Both the position numbers and the translations under genes were made by a program. Of a DNA stretch of 64,000 bases, positions 36,655-47,975 are shown one piece after another. The notes beneath the pieces were generated by a model, which saw nothing but the letters and a program-made list of their open reading frames with translations, was not told the origin of the DNA and searched no databases. This DNA comes from Dryococelus australis (taxonomy: Eukaryota > Arthropoda > Insecta > Phasmatodea > Phasmatidae), in assembly GCA_029891345.1 (NCBI GenBank), contig CM056994.1:225982991-226046990 (forward strand). The letters run 5' to 3'. The first letter of the stretch is position 1; each line of letters begins with the position of its first letter.

Positions 36655-37590
36655 GTACAACATGAAGAAATTGAGGTGAAAAAATCGCAGGGTGTCAAGT
36701 CCGGTAACCATGGTGGCCACCAGAGTAGCGCCTGGTCAGCAGCTGCCACATGACCTATCCAGCGATGCAGCAAGTCTCATTCAGGTAATCTCGTACTAAA
36801 TTGTGGACATGTGGAGGGGCACCATCTTGTTGGAAGATGAAATCCCTGCTATCAGCTTCCAGTTGCTGCATGAGCCACAATTGCAACATGTCGAGATAGG
36901 TCACACCATTGACAGTTCTTTCAACGAAGAAGAATGGGCCATAAACTGTCTTGTTGGACATGGCACAAAACATATTAACTTTCGGCAAATCCCGGCCGTG
37001 CTCGATAGTTGCATGTGGATTTTGTTCCCCATACATGTGTGTTGTGTCGGTTGACCTTTCCTGAAAGATGGAAAGTTGTTTGTCACTAAAGATTAATTTG
37101 CTTCGGAAGTCTTCATCTTCCAGATGGTTCTGCATATCAATGCAGAACTGCAGTCGGAGCAATTTGTCATTGAAGCTTATAGCTTGCAGGAGTTGCAATA
37201 TGTACGACTTCACTCTTAACCGTTTATGAAGGATTTTCAACACTGTTGGCTGAGGGATGTTCAATTCCGCACTAACTCAGCAGGTTGACATTCTGGAACT
37301 ACACTGCATCACATCCCTAACACCGTCCACCATCTGTTCCGACACGCCAGGTAAGCCCGAACGTTTTGCATTACACAAACAACTATCCTCCTCAAATTTA
37401 CTGTACCACTTCACTAAGCTGTTGTAAACTGGCAGTGTCTTGTGGTACTTGGCACAGAAGGCCCTTTTCACATGCTCTACCATTTGGCAACGAGCAAATT
37501 CTAGCACACAAAAAGCTTTCTCTACCTGGTTTGCCGACATTACAGAAACTATGGTTACTGGCACCCCTGTCGGCGGTTTTCACAGCCACC
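36655..37590 (-). pseudogene. Mariner-like (DUF4817-type) transposase, broken copy
   Basis: Three minus-strand frames together cover most of a mariner-like transposase. 37564-37277 holds the N-terminal helix-turn-helix part (SANQVEKAFCVLEFARCQMV), 37264-36755 the catalytic part, and an overlapping frame ending near 36660 the third acidic region (PDLTPCDFF). The catalytic part shows IFSDKQ (first Asp; FSDE is usual), NMFCAMSNKTVYGPFF, and QQDGAPPH with the second Asp. Breaks are a stop and frame change near 37275 and a frameshift near 36770. The C-terminal 80 or so residues are missing. TIRs were not found on either side, so the ends are approximate. It is not the same copy type as the remnant at 9.5-10.0 kb, which is more diverged. 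Confidence 0.8.
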
Positions 37591-38609
37591 CCGCCGGCAC
37601 CCCATCAAAAAAACTCAGAGTTTGTCTTTCACGTAGTGTGTCAGTTAATAAATATTTCTGAACCATTTACGTGTACCAATTTTTGTTTACGTTTCATGGA
37701 CTTTATAATTATCCTGTAGTTTTTTCTTCACCTTTGTATAGCTATCACAACTTAAAACTCTTTGTTTAATCTAGAGTATCCGATTGTTTATACTTGTACA
37801 AAGTTGAAAAACTAAATAAACAATTTTTTACATTATAAACTTAACATTAATGTATCCAAAAGTTGTGTGGTATGCATGAGATCATCACAAATATGGTTTT
37901 CTGAACAGCAAGTACAGTGCCTGGCTGTTGCAAAATGCACAAACAGTTCAAGTGCAGTGCCAATGACACTTTGAAAATCAAGAGGACTGTAAAGTCTACA
38001 ACACCAGGTGATGCTCAGAGGGTTTCTTTAACAGTAACGGTGAGGAAAATATTAACCAACACACACAGTGGCATCGTGTGATGCAACTTTAATTTTGGAA
38101 ATGATGACTTGTTTCTCTAGCAAACAGTATAAGAAAAAACTTTCACTTTGCCAGATTGGCTGGAAGGTACCCACCTAAGAACCTGGACTCTGCGTCGAGT
38201 TGCTTGCAGTCCACCATCAAGCAGAAGGTGATGACACAGTGGGGTCAGTGGTTTCTGACCCCATCCCTGATGTGTGCAGTGAGTAGAGTAGCCTATACAT
38301 TGGCTGTAAGTGTGAGTCTGAGGTACTACCTTTAGTGGACCACGGATGATGCCGCACCTCCATGCACCAAGTGCATCAAGATGAGGCTGGTCAGTTCAGC
38401 AGGCAGGACTAGGGACAGTGTGAGGGCCTGATCTACAGACTCACCTGTTCCAGATAATGCAAAGTGCGTAGTGCAACTAAATTTTAAAAAATCTTTTACT
38501 TTTAGAGATGGGCATACTAACTTTTTGAACATTATTGTGTTATAGTAGTCCTTATACCACATCACAGAGTTCCCAAATAAAGTGAATCCAACATCTTTCT
38601 CACAGTTAC
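37591..38609. other. Intronic DNA next to torsin exon 2, nothing recognised
   Basis: AT-rich to about 37900, then mixed composition. No exon, repeat or RNA gene was identified. It is the 5' end of torsin intron 2. Confidence 0.5.
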
Positions 38610-38875
38610 CCTGTAAATATCTGCCTCTTCTTGCAGAGGAAAGTTCTTTTTACCAGTGAAGAAGTGGACATACTGGCTTCCTGCCCCTTTCTTGTAAAGT
38701 CTGTTGGTGATAAACTGGCTCACAAAATTTTTCCCCACACCTGGAAGACCATGGAAACTCAGGGCAAGAGCTTTCTTCGGGTAAGGTTTTCCGAAGTGGC
38801 CTCTCAGAGCCTTCACCACAATTTCCTGCACCAGGTGCTGCCCAAACACATACTTTGCAAGGTCCTTTTCCAGCC
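38610..38875 (-). CDS. Torsin: Torsin, exon 2 (AAA+ Walker A)
   Basis: The 266-bp exon encodes residues 62-150. It opens with GLEKDLAKYVFGQHL, matching the start of the AAA+ core of torsins. Walker A is GLPGVGKN at 104-111; the Asn after the Lys, where most AAA+ proteins have Thr or Ser, is a family trait of torsins. YVHFF at 130-134 and the Phe-Pro at 140-141 also follow the family pattern. The acceptor is TTGTTGCAG ending at 38876 and the donor is AGG|GTAACT at 38609/38608, phase 0. The frame is fully open and the joins to exons 1 and 3 preserve the torsin alignment, so this looks like a functional gene rather than a processed copy. Torsins need the partners LAP1 or LULL1 for ATP hydrolysis; neither is visible here. 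Confidence 0.9.
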
Positions 38876-39263
38876 CTGCAACAAAATGTCATTCAGCCCA
38901 TGATGGAAATTAAAACTGAGGGGTTACAAAAACAATTGCAAGGAAAAACTGAACATCAAGCAATGAATGACAAAGATATGCTACGGCCAAGAGTATTTAA
39001 CTTTACTCATATAACATGTTGGTTTACACGTGGTGATCCAATTTGATAAGTTTTATATTTGGTGTGAATCCACACAGCACGATTAGACTGCCACATGCAT
39101 CCTAGCACTGTCACTTTACTGACCGATAATGCAAATTATCATTGTATTTCCTTCCAATGACCAAAATGGCAATATCCATCATTTCTAAACAATCACCTAG
39201 TTTGCTGTTTTTCATACAACATGGCACTAATTATGCTTTTGACTTCACTGGACGATAACTTAC
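38876..39263 (-). other. Torsin intron 1
   Basis: 388 bp with GTAAGT donor and TTGCAG acceptor on the minus strand. No repeat or other gene is visible inside it. Confidence 0.85.
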
Positions 39264-39447
39264 CATTGAAATCTGAAGGAATCCAGTTTTCATTACAGCA
39301 TTCAATGACATTGCAAGAAAAGAGCTTGTAAAGAACTGCCGAGCCCATGGCCACAGTCCCTAACGTCAGTGGGTCTATGAATGCAGTGGATGAGGGGATG
39401 ACGGCCAGCAATACAACAGCATATTGAACAATGTTGGTGGAGCACAT
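39264..39447 (-). CDS. Torsin: Torsin, exon 1 (signal peptide and N-terminal hydrophobic domain)
   Basis: This exon encodes residues 1-61 and the first base of codon 62 of a torsin, an ER and nuclear-envelope-lumen AAA+ ATPase. The start is the ATG at 39447; an in-frame TGA lies 33 bases upstream, so no longer reading frame is possible in this exon. Residues 6-22 form a hydrophobic signal peptide with likely cleavage after Ala22. A second hydrophobic stretch (about residues 24-43) matches the membrane-binding segment of torsins, and C-N-V-I-E-C-C at 45-51 matches the conserved ECC motif. The donor is G|GTAAGT at 39263/39262, phase 1, and joins exon 2 in frame. An AG at the end of TTTCCCAG just upstream (about 39470) could be an acceptor for a 5' UTR exon, so the true 5' end is uncertain. 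Confidence 0.85.
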
Positions 39448-39789
39448 TGCCTTGCCGAAACACAGTTCCCTGGGAAATCACATCTACGTTACACACACAT
39501 ATATTTAAAATTTAAAAAAATTGTACCAAAAATCCATATGTAATACCTGAAAATCTTGAGGCTTAAGGAGATACGAGATGTGATCTCATTATTGCTTATT
39601 CTGTCCACATTCCATAACAACTTTACTGAAATATTGTTTTAAGGGTAAATTTCACAGAATAACTGTTTCCCACCACAGGCAGACAAATGGCGTCAACAGG
39701 TTTTCACAATAAAATGAATATAGTTAAAATATCTAATAAATGTTTAAGAGAAATTGCACAAAACTAAAGTAATTGTAATAATGGCAGTC
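39448..39789 (-). promoter_or_regulatory. Torsin upstream region
   Basis: The DNA upstream of the torsin ATG is AT-rich, with no clear TATA box or CpG cluster. If the AG near 39470 is a real acceptor, the promoter lies further right. Nothing regulatory can be supported. Confidence 0.2.
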
Positions 39790-39792
39790 TAA

Positions 39793-40464
39793 GGCTGTGG
39801 TCACACAGGACTTCGAACTACTTTAGAATAAACATATTCACAACTACACGAGGTCACACACGACCCAAACTCTTACTATTTGTGTCCATTTCTCATTCAA
39901 ACTAAACAGGTTGGCAATGTCATTCCGAATGACATCACTTCTGGCTTGTTGATTCGTAAACTGAAAACTTAGCACAATGCGGAAATGATGAAGTAAAGTA
40001 GCAAGAAAGTATTTTGAAGGTAAATATTCAAATAGTGATCATATTGAGTTATATCTTATATAAGCATAAGAATTCCAGATTAAAATAATATTTTCAAGGT
40101 TGGGTTAATTAACGTATTTTCTCTTTTTGTGTCCCAACTTGTTGTAACCTGAAAGGTCCATGACATTTCAAACACGTGATAAGTACAAATTCATGTTACT
40201 GTAGTTTTTTTTATTCTCTCAGGAGCAAAATATGGAGCTAAAATGAATCAAAAGGCTTAATAGCGTTATGGACTGGTGACAGTGCAGCAAGAATTGAAGT
40301 CAGTCTCAAGGACCTGGCCAGTGTGGAAAGCCATAACAAGAGAATTCAATTCAAAATTCCAAGGCAACCACAGGACATGGCTTCAATGTAAAACCCATGT
40401 GGCAAATCTCCTGAATAAGTATAAAGCAGTTAGGAATAACAACAGGAAAGAAGATAAGTTTTAA
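39793..40464 (+). mobile_element. Possible PIF/Harbinger-like remnant with Myb/SANT-like ORF
   Basis: The left end GGCTGTGGTCACACAGGAC is preceded by TAA, compatible with the 3-bp TWA target of PIF/Harbinger elements. About 0.5 kb downstream, an open frame ending at 40464 contains WPVWKAITREFNSK and WLQCKTHVANLLNKYKAVR, the spacing of Trp and basic residues seen in Myb/SANT-like DNA-binding domains. PIF/Harbinger elements encode a Myb/SANT protein beside their transposase. No transposase and no right end are seen. The ORF could equally be an exon of a host Myb/SANT-like gene. Confidence 0.28.
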
Positions 40465-41426
40465 GTTCCTTAGCTTAGGATGCCACCCATTTATGTTCTA
40501 AATGATATTATACTAGAATGTATGACCATACTTATGGTAGTGTAGATTTCACATGAATAATGGTTAAAATATATATTTTACGAGATTGTTTATGACAGTC
40601 CAGGATATAGTTGGTCAATTTTGTCTTCTTGACAAAGATGAGACAAAATCACTTTCCTGCAGCAAGCAGTTTACTTTTGGCATTGTCAACTTTCATTTCA
40701 ATATGTTAAACACTTGCTATGGTTTCTTTAGAGGGCCTAAGATAATTTTATGTCTTCTGAAGCACTTCTTGATATTTTTAACCAATCTAGGGCTAACTTA
40801 CATAAGAAATATGCTATTTCAAGTGCTAATAGTGATTAAAATGAGAAGCACTTCAGTCTGGAAATGTTGGGCCATGACATTTGTACTACTGCATCATATA
40901 GAGACAACTTAGAAAACATAATATTGTACGCCGTAACATACATGATGATAAAAATTAAAAAAATTGCAGATTTAACTCAGCTTGTGAAAATCCTGTACAA
41001 ATTGTCACGAGACCTATGTTAGTCAAACATTAAAAAAAACTGAAGTACCTAGAAATATAAAAGTGCAAAAAGTTTAGGTTTTGTACACAACCACAAGTCT
41101 TTTTCAAGCAGCAGCCTAAAGAATTTCAATAAATCCATTCCATGTTTTTTCCCCCTTAGACCTGCCAGGAGTAATGTATTGTGCAGTTTGTCTACTCAAA
41201 ATATAAACTGTCTGTTGCAGAAAAGTGTACTGCATCTTTGAAAATTTGTCACAGTATAATGTTGAAACAGGTTTTTTCTGCTCTAAATTTTGAATGAGAC
41301 CCAATAATTGAAATAAGTTTATGCATAATAGGAATAGGCTATATGCTTTTTCCTTTTAAATCAACACATTTTAAATGCCTGCTTAGTAAGGCCTATCTTG
41401 TTTCCAGCAAATAATTTTATCATATA
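40465..41426. other. AT-rich intergenic DNA, nothing recognised
   Basis: An open frame of 108 codons at 40586-40912 shows no recognisable family. No repeat ends were found. Confidence 0.4.
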
Positions 41427-41428
41427 TA

Positions 41429-41652
41429 GGCCGTTCATGGTAAAGTGAGCACTTTTTAAAGCTGTTTAATAAGACATAATAACCAATAAATACATTTCGT
41501 TGTGGCCTCGGACTTTTGATTTTGGTGAATGTATACACTGTGTTTATTACTCACATGGCCGGGTTTACATTGACAAGTGGTGGAAGGATATAAATTGGTT
41601 GAAAGAAAAAATAACTAGGGCTTCAAAAGTGCTCACTTTACAGTGAACGGCC
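41429..41652. mobile_element. MITE of the GGCYGTTCA family, 224 bp
   Basis: TIRs of about 30 bp: the left end GGCCGTTCATGGTAAAGTG continues AGCACTTTTTAAAGC, and the right end is its near complement, flanked by TA on both sides. The interior, including ACTGTGTTTATTACTCACAT, is homologous to the inverted copy at 57316-57549. The TA duplication fits the Tc1/mariner superfamily but the TIR sequence does not identify a known family to me. Confidence 0.8.
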
Positions 41653-41654
41653 TA

Positions 41655-42084
41655 TATCAGTAGAAATACTGCTATGTGACTATTACGTCATGTTTACAAA
41701 CTACTACTCCGAAGTCACTGTTTAATTATTTATTTTTAAAGTCCCCTGTGTATATCCATTCAATTGGTTACGAGTTGTCCAGCAGTTGCACAGAAAAACA
41801 AAGGTAACAACAAAACAAAGTAAGCAAGCAAATACTAACAATAAAAATAACAAGAAAGATTCAATAACCGAGTGAAAGATAAATACAAAACTGTGTTCAT
41901 CTGTGCATGCACATACACATACATGGATACAAAGAAATAAATATATACACATACAAACACACTCTTAAAACCTTTTTTATATGACATACTATGTGATAAC
42001 AGTAAAGTATAGGTTAGAATTTACATGTTTAGTTTGTATTATGAAAATCATTCTTTGACTGAGGTTACCATACATCCTCTTTTA
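41655..42084. other. AT-rich spacer between two related elements
   Basis: About 430 bp with several AACAA/AAATA-rich runs. No gene. Confidence 0.5.
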
Positions 42085-42630
42085 TAGGCTGTTCACGGTA
42101 AAGTGAACACTTTTGAGGCCCTAGTTACTTTCTACCTTCGGCCATTTTTTATTCTTTAACCAACCTTTTAAAGAAATATTCTCAATATAATCTGTCTCAT
42201 GTAAAGTTTCCAGAATTTGACAGCTACTGCTGCCAACGTATTTAAAGTATAATACAGTAGCATCGTATTTGAAATAACGAATGTCAGCTGACCGCCATGT
42301 GAAGCAATGGTGGTATTCCTGAATAACACGTATTCTTTCTTACATCGGCGAAAAAGAAAATAGTGCACAGTACAAAAAATAAGTAAGCATTTCGGAATAG
42401 ACGTAAATATTATTAGGTTACAGTATTTTGTATAAGGTTATTAAACATGTTTATAGTTTCAAATTTGTTAACTTGCTTAACAGAAATAATAAAAAAGGAG
42501 GGCTGTATATCTTAACCAATCAACAACTGGATGCCATGTTATTATTGTGAGATGCGATTTTTATGTGCAGGCGTACCAGTTTAGTAAGTTCCGATTCAAA
42601 TAAATTAATGTTGTGTGAATAGTTATTTAA

Positions 42631-42797
42631 AATGCAGCGACTTAAAAATCCTTCATGCAATCGCCAACAACAGCAACATATTGTACATGTTGCCAAACGA
42701 GATGCAGACATGATACTAATGGGAGAACTCTAAAGTCATTCTGTGCTAGAAACTACCAGCCGATTGATTGGAATTCCATCAAAAACAGTCGCAAAGT
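42631..42797 (+). pseudogene. Transposase-like N-terminal segment with helix-turn-helix
   Basis: One frame starting at the ATG near 42631 reads MQRLKNPSCNRQQQQHIVHV, then AKRDADMILMGEL, one TAA, then SHSVLETTSRLIGIPSKTVAK. The second half looks like a helix-turn-helix (SRLIGIPSKTVAK) of the type found at the start of transposases. A GTAAAT donor-like site follows directly. The single TAA at 42730-42732 would break the frame unless spliced out. It is the only coding-like sequence in the left half of the element and supports a DNA-transposon origin. Confidence 0.35.
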
Positions 42798-43168
42798 AAA
42801 TAGTGATAAATTATGTACGTGAATATTTGGAGTGTGATGTATTTTGATAGGGAAATTTAAATATCTTAGGCAAACGTTTGTTAGTTCTTTTATAATTAAG
42901 GTAAATATGTTAAGTTTGTGTGCGGGTTTTTAGCAGACATTAAAATGTTCAGCATTCATTTCATTTCTTAGAAAGTGCGTTAATGTTACAGTTGAATTTA
43001 TTTTTGTTTGGTCAATAAACAACAAATAATACTGACTTCACCAAAACATTGAGGTTACATTGCTTGCCTGTGTGTGTAGACCAAAACCACAAATGCAGCT
43101 GTAATTAAATTATTATTATTTAGGCCTAATAACATTAAAACTGAAATATATAATGTTTTTTTTATGCA

Positions 43169-43200
43169 GAAAGACTATGAAAAGTTCATTTTCTTTCTGT
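43169..43200 (+). other. Candidate micro-exon 1
   Basis: About 32 bp (AAAGACTATGAAAAGTTC and following) bounded by TTTTTTTTATGCAG upstream and GTAAGTTTTTTTA downstream, both near-ideal splice sites. Confidence 0.3.
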
Positions 43201-43732
43201 GGTAAGTTTTTTTAGCTATGGTAATAAATACTAACTGCATGGGACAACAAATTGTAATAAAAAATTTTTTTAGGTGACGATGGACATGTATATTAAATAT
43301 CCACGTTACTGTAATAGTAAATACAGCCATGTGTTTGATGTTAATTGCCACTAGGTTTCATTACTTAATGATAACAGGCTTACCAGTTTTCACCATTTGT
43401 GAGGAATGTTTTTTGTAGTACAGGCTTATTTTATTGTAATTGCTACAAATACGTTCCATAATTATTGATTGTAGAAGACTTTTACAGTTCTAATTAACTA
43501 TTTCTGTGTATGATTTGACAGGCCTAACTCTTATTGTGTTTGTTCACTGCCTAAATGTAATTTTTTTTAATGTACTGGTGACATTGCCTTTACACAGAAC
43601 TCCAGCAGACTTTTGTTTTCTCACAATTCATTTTACTGCCCAGTTGTGAATTAATGTTTTTTTTCTGATGCTCACATCAGTTAACTATGTGATATTCACA
43701 TTCTTTTTTTAATGAATTCGTTGAACTTTTCA

Positions 43733-43778
43733 AGAGGCGTACAAAGAAGGCAATTCTGATCATACTTCAGACCAGGTA
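43733..43778 (+). other. Candidate micro-exon 2
   Basis: A short segment ending TCATACTTCAGACCAG, followed by GTAAGTTTTT, and preceded by an acceptor-like TTTTCAAG. It reads EAYKEGNSDHTSDQ in one frame. Confidence 0.3.
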
Positions 43779-44427
43779 AGTTTTTGTATTCTCCATTAAA
43801 TTGTTTAATTCCTGTGATTTAATTTTGATTACAGTGTAAATTATAACCAACATCAATGTCTTTCTGTCTTGCCTCAAATATTTTCCTGTTGTGAGAGTTG
43901 CAAACTTGCAAGTCCAATGAAATTTTTTGATTTAAAATAGACCTAGCTTATATTTTTTTGTGTTTATGATTATTGATTTGATAGTAATTAATAATATCTG
44001 TTTAATTAATTGTAAGAATATTAATATATTTTATTAATAATATTTTGATAACACAATGTAGATGTTACCATCAGAAATAAAATAAAGAGCTGTGTAATCA
44101 CATATTTTCCTCAATTATATTTGACATGTTTGAAATGTCAAGCAAAAATTCACATGATGTTGACATGTTTTGACAGTCAAATGGAAAGCACATGGTAGAA
44201 GAAGGATATGTATTCAGTTTGTTTACAAGGTACTACTTTCATACAATCTGTCAAAATCTGGAAACCTTACACGAGACAAGACTATACAAGTAATAAATTT
44301 ACCACACTCTGCAGTTAACTTCTAAAGATAAAATAAAATATAATTATTGACTATTATTCCAAATGTGAGGGCTTTCAAACGTGCTCACTTTATACTGAAC
44401 AGCCTATACCTTGACATGTTGACATGT

Positions 44428-45236
44428 GCCACATCTCTCCTTTCTTAGCCCATTTATCCCACTACACCAGTGCAGCTACAACATGCCCTCTACTGGGGAC
44501 AAGTCAACATGAACATGGCAGTCACCCCCTCCTTGGCACCCAATGCTGGCAACATGTACGAGAGTGCACTCTACCTCTGCTACTCTCCAGGTACTGTCAA
44601 CGTCAGGTGACCATTCTCTTTCATGCCCTCAAGAGACTCTTTTGAGGGCGTGATTTTGGGCCCACCAATACCTGCGTGATATTTTGGGTCCACCAATACC
44701 ACCAACAGATGTCCCTATAAAAATATTGCTGGGGAAAAAATGCAACAAGGGGGTCACAACAATTACAGTGTTCCAGCAACCTATTGTGTAGCTCCCTTCA
44801 TTCCATGTTTACGTCCCCGTGTGTGTGTTGTGCATGAAGTGTGAGTGTGCTAACTACCTATAAAAATATGGGAATTGTGAAGCCAATTTGCAACCACATT
44901 TAATTGCAAACCCCAATAAACTCGCTTTGTTTATAGCCGAATCGAGCATGGCTACCCACGCCCCTCCTGGGGTGAGAATGGACCTGACCATCACAAGCTA
45001 TCCACTGTCACCCTATACCCTGTAAAAATAAGGGTGCAATCGATTTTTCAATAAATTTATTTAAGAGTTCAAAATGTGAACAACCCATCCAAACATGCAA
45101 TGGACTGGGAAAGACAATGCAGGCGCTAATTTAAATTTCGTTGCTCAAGTTTTTTTGTGAAAATCCTTTTTTTTTTTTGTGAAATTATTACACACAAATT
45201 AATTATTAAAAGAGTTATTGTGTCCTTTAGTATGAG
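44428..45236 (+). repeat. LTR-like repeat, left copy
   Basis: About 0.8 kb; matches 51555-52290 in order. Starts about 20 bp right of the 2.3-kb TIR element. Contains CCCCAATAAACTCGCTTTG near 44913-44931. Confidence 0.55.
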
Positions 45237-47716
45237 GTGTTTACACATAAAGGATGTTCCTTCTCCCGCTCTTCATACCATAATAGCCCATTATCTGGTA
45301 CCCTTCTATGTCATCAATTCCTCCCAAAAAAACCTCACAGTCTAACAATTTCCTACACATTTTCCTGCCAGAAAACACCTTACCCTTCTGTGCACCTAAA
45401 ACGTAACCTACCTCAGTAATTTCTCAAGTCAAGAAAAAGCTGTCTTACGCCTAACCTGAATGTATGAGCAAAATAACTATTGCATGTGCAATTTTTTATG
45501 TCACGTTTTCCTGTGTAAACCCTGTGTTTCTCAGCCAACACCTCAAAATTCCTGGCAAAAATTCTTGCACTACACATTTCCAATTACCACATCAGAAGAA
45601 GGCTGTGCCAGTGTCAGCTCAACAGACTCTGTATTCCCTCCCCCTCCCCCCCCCCCTCCAGGTGAGGCAAGGAGATGGAAGCCTGGTAGCGTGTGCAAGT
45701 GCATGCGTGACTTACACCACCCCCCTCGATCAAAAAGGCCATGGGAAAACATCAAATATACAGCGACACTACCTCTTCAGCCTAGGTAAATTATCAATCA
45801 GAAGTGAGGAGCTTGCGCGCATACGCACACCCCTCCAGTCGCTTGGGTTTGTTTACCCCTCCTACCTGGATGCAAGGGAGACTGCCACATACATCATGGT
45901 TTGTTAACCCCGGCCAACAGCAGACTACCACATTGCATTATGCTATCACACCTACGTAAACAGTGTGTCTAACAACACAGTGAAAATGGGATTTGTTTTC
46001 AATTTCGAGACTGTACAGTGCAAACAGTGTGGTAAACCTAAGTGTAGGGTCTTTTCGCACTTAAGAAGAGACACTATCATTGCCCACTTGTAATAAAACA
46101 AACTTTTGGCTATACACCGCCTTTGTTTTCCAGATGCCTGCTTCCACATCGCCTTCTATTTTCAGAGCACATGTTGCCTCACAGCCCTCTATTTTTACAG
46201 CAACTGTTTCATCACAGTCCTCTCTTTTCATGCAGCCATCTGGCTTTAATCCCCTGACAGCCTTCGTTTGACCTCCCGTATACACGCAGCTGAGCTTGTG
46301 TGACGTGCACGAGTGTGTCATCCGCAGTAGTCACCGCGGACTTTACAGGCTGCCTGCTCATGTGGCCACGTGACAGACTGTCAACAAGGAAGCACAAAAC
46401 GTTTCTCCCAACTGACAACAACTTCTGTTGTGACTGGTGCCTTGCCAGAGACAGCATTCTTATACAACACCAGATTGAACCGCCTCATGGTGCCTCATCC
46501 AGCTACAACTTTCAAGGCATTGTGTAAGAAGTCGCCCGAAATGCATGCACGTGTGCTTCAACACGTGATATGAAGTGACCAACTCAACATCGAGCCACCA
46601 CAGATGCACAGCATCACAAAGCCACCTCCGGCACACAGTGTTGAGGCATCTAACATTTTCACTGTTTTTGGCATCGCAGTTGGGGAGTGGGTTGCCACAG
46701 TAAATCCTGCCATTGCCTCAGCACATCACTATGCAGTACATCCAACCCACCTGTGACACCACAGCATGCCTGCCGACTACCTCTGCATATCACGCACAAA
46801 GCTGAGTGACACTACTGTGGCTGAAGCAAGCTGAACATGAAGCGAGCCACACGGGATGTGCCCCAACCGCAATCACACTACCAGCGTGCTGAGAGCGCCA
46901 ACTAACACCGACACCATGACAACCTGCATCTCCGCCACAGCTTCACCAGGTAGCCAAACTACAAGTGCCGCAAAATTACAGGTAAGCTGTGTGGTGTCCA
47001 CGTAAGCATTCTGTATTGGCAGCTCCTGTCACTGCTGCATGTAAAACTCTGCAGTGACAGCTGCGAACTGTGTGGTAACATGTGTCTGGAACTCCTGTGT
47101 CGACAGTGTGTAAACAAATGCAACCATTCCGGTTACAGACAATGCTACAGGCGCCTGTGTAAATTAATTCTCAAACCTTGCGCGCCAAGGCCAGTACTCA
47201 ATTAAGCAGCTAGGTGCAACATTTCTACCAAATGTAGGCGTGATCACATAACATGAAGCTGATATTCCAGCGCTAACACAGTACCTGGTCATCACCTCAC
47301 TTACACTACTAACACCCAGGACTACTCTCTCGTCCTCTAGGCCTGGGAGCACGTGCACATAGCCTGTACATGTGACCTATCACCCCAGTTGTAACCCAGT
47401 CCTACTCTGCATTACCGCAGTGACATGCACCACAGCCTCACCCTCTTTTCAGCAGCACCTACTTCAACACCATGGCCTACCTGCAACCTAGGAGGGAGGC
47501 ATCCCTGTTTCCCCCCTCCATGGCATACGAGGTGAGGCAGAGAACCAGTCCTCCTCTCCCCACTCCCATGTTATCATTCATCTTCCCAGTAAAAATTGTC
47601 ACTCCACCTGCACAAGGGAAGAGTGCGGACCTGCCCACTATCCCCACAGGCATGGTGTGACATTCTCCAGCTGGTGCTATGCCACGTGTTTATGCCTGTA
47701 CATGGAAACAAACATT

Positions 47717-47940
47717 AATTAATATCTATCTATCTATATATATCTCTCTCTATCTCTCTCCATCTCTCTCTATCTATCTATATATCTATCTATCTCTCTC
47801 TCTCTATATATCTCTCTCTATCTATCTATCTATCTATCTCTATCTATCTATCTATCTATCTCTATCTATCTATCTATCTCTATCTATCTATCTCTCTCTA
47901 TCTATCTATCTATCTATCTATCTCTATCTATCTATCTCTC

Positions 47941-47975
<35 letters not shown>

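Larger units (their letters stand above)
5315..38609 (-). other. Torsin intron 2, about 33.3 kb, filled with mobile elements
   Basis: The interval between the exon 2 donor (GTAACT) and the exon 3 acceptor (GGCAG) is 33,295 bp. It contains at least a hAT-like element, two transposase remnants, two Ty3/Gypsy fossils in opposite orientations, a MITE, a piggyBac tail, a SINE and microsatellites. Intron 1 (38876-39263) is only 388 bp. The size contrast suggests growth of intron 2 by insertion. Confidence 0.8.
42087..44404 (+). mobile_element. 2.3-kb relative of the GGCYGTTCA MITEs, possibly transposase-bearing
   Basis: The left end GGCTGTTCACGGTAAAGTG and the complementary right end (44371-44404) are flanked by TA. 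The left ~80 bp, up to TTCTTTAACCAAC, align with the inverse of the right end of the 224-bp MITE, so the MITE is likely a deletion derivative of this or a similar element. The interior is AT-rich but holds a helix-turn-helix-like ORF (42631-42797) and candidate micro-exons with consensus splice sites (43167-43200 and about 43733-43779). Confidence 0.6.
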
